Source: Cryobacterium psychrophilum
GTDB lineage: Bacteria > Actinomycetota > Actinomycetes > Actinomycetales > Microbacteriaceae
Direction: 5' to 3'
DNA: 64,000 nt
NCBI RefSeq assembly: GCF_004365915.1
Contig: NZ_SODI01000001.1
Location: 2,666,001-2,730,000 of the forward strand
Shown: one piece after another, positions 63,324-64,000 of the stretch
Position numbering within the stretch: the first letter of the stretch is position 1
How the letters are laid out: each line of letters opens with the position of its first letter
Program-made: the position numbers and the translations under genes
The notes under the pieces: model-generated
What the model was told of the DNA's origin: nothing
The model's input: only the letters and a program-made list of their open reading frames with translations
Databases searched by the model: none

Positions 63324-64000
63324 CTAATCGCTGAGCAACCACACGGCCCCCTGCACGGTCGGCTCGAGGCGCCAGCCCGGCTCAACGAGGTATGTAGTGT
63401 TCTCGGTCGTGACGATTGCCGGTCCGTGGATGACGAACGAGTGCTTCAACGCGTCGGCGTCATACACGGGAGTGTCGACGGCTCCGTTGATGCTCGTGAA
63501 GTGCACCTGGCGGCGCGTCACGGGAACGGGCTTCGTCTTCTCTCCGCCGACCTGAATCGACTCGAACTCAATGACTTCGCCCTCAATGAACGATGCCACT
63601 CGAATCGTTTGCACACGGATGCCCGCCTCGGGTGCCTGGGTGCCCTCGCCGTAGCGCTCACCGAAGATCTCGGAGAAGGTCCTGATGAGGTGCAGCACGT
63701 CGGCGACGCCGTTGACCCGGTTGATGTCGAATGCCACGGCGGTCGTGACGAGCTGATTTCCGTACCGCATGTCCATCTCAAGGCGGTAGCGTACGTCGGC
63801 CCGGTCGTAACCCTGACGAACGAGATCCTCGGCGCCCTTCTCCTCAAGCTCCGCGATGTAGCCGTTCAGTGCGTCGTACTGGTTGTACAGACTGCGCTTG
63901 ATGGCCTCGTAGAGCACCACGTAGGCGCTGCGCTCGTGGATGTGGAGCGGTTGCATGTTGCCGGCGCCGAGCGCCGAGAACACCGAGGCGAACGGCGGGA
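63324..64000 (-). CDS. Acetone carboxylase-type beta subunit (hydantoinase A family), partial
   Basis: The C-terminal ~225 residues of a hydantoinase A/oxoprolinase-type subunit, cut by the window edge. The frame is open to the last base (reading ...PPFASVFSALGAGNMQP), so the N-terminus lies outside. SFVIHGPAIVTTENTTYLVE at the C-terminus is the usual family ending. It lies immediately upstream of the hydantoinase B gene (64 bp), the standard order for this ATP-dependent carboxylase. Confidence 0.85.
   Translation of the reverse strand, partial: PPFASVFSALGAGNMQPLHIHERSAYVVLYEAIKRSLYNQYDALNGYIAELEEKGAEDLVRQGYDRADVRYRLEMDMRYGNQLVTTAVAFDINRVNGVADVLHLIRTFSEIFGERYGEGTQAPEAGIRVQTIRVASFIEGEVIEFESIQVGGEKTKPVPVTRRQVHFTSINGAVDTPVYDADALKHSFVIHGPAIVTTENTTYLVEPGWRLEPTVQGAVWLLSD

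Overview
The window is high-GC actinobacterial DNA, most likely chromosomal and from the Microbacteriaceae (a Cryobacterium/Leifsonia-like organism). The evidence is GTG/TTG starts, mycothiol genes (mca and a mycothiol-dependent maleylpyruvate-isomerase-fold protein), actinobacterial families DUF501, DUF4307 and DUF4245, a DUF222-type HNH endonuclease gene, and a two-gene fructose-bisphosphate switch (glpX/fbaA). Genus is an inference and was not checked against any database.

Region by region. 1-8 kb: mazG, a ferritin, hisS, eno, a divisome gene (ftsB/divIC-like), DUF501, a membrane-anchored subtilisin and type II NADH dehydrogenase; then a short tRNA with a UAA (Leu) anticodon. 8-16 kb: a DUF427/small-membrane-protein pair, a MerR regulator with a perfect operator facing a SulP transporter, an ABC-F ATPase, a Ppx/GppA phosphatase and a large Ig-like surface protein. 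16-22 kb: a sugar-lactone oxidase joined to a GH1 protein that has lost both catalytic glutamates, a LemA/HtpX pair and a DUF222 HNH pseudogene. 22-30 kb: a YcaQ/AlkZ-like glycosylase, a four-gene PotABCD-type ABC importer, an AI-2E-family membrane protein and ilvA. 30-48 kb: ordinary housekeeping genes (greA, mca, uppS, phoH, fumC, carbonic anhydrase, xseB/xseA, ispH, glpX, fbaA, rmuC, an exonuclease, ychF).

48.4-54.2 kb is accessory. The last codons of ychF (ending in the peptide VVEFRFNV) recur three more times downstream, at about 49.35, 52.8 and 54.2 kb. Each extra copy is preceded at identical spacing by GTTGCT. Between the copies lie three cargo blocks: an SDR oxidoreductase; a PadR regulator, mycothiol-type enzyme, cupin and a broken gene; and a MazE/MazF-type toxin-antitoxin plus an unknown gene. 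Copies 1, 3 and 4 differ only synonymously. This looks like a repeatedly used insertion site at the ychF 3' end, with no recombinase in view. It is followed by a zone of gene decay (a multiply frameshifted lipoprotein gene and a carbonic anhydrase tail).

55.3-59.2 kb holds a tight five-gene cluster I do not know as a described pathway: an acyl-CoA dehydrogenase-fold enzyme, a PhnD-like binding protein without signal peptide, a TusA-like/radical SAM fusion, a DoxD/DoxX membrane protein and a small membrane protein. 60-64 kb is an acetone-carboxylase-like (hydantoinase A/B) operon that runs off the window edge.

Many genes that lack a Shine-Dalgarno sequence have a -10-like hexamer exactly 6 nt before the start codon, suggesting leaderless transcription.
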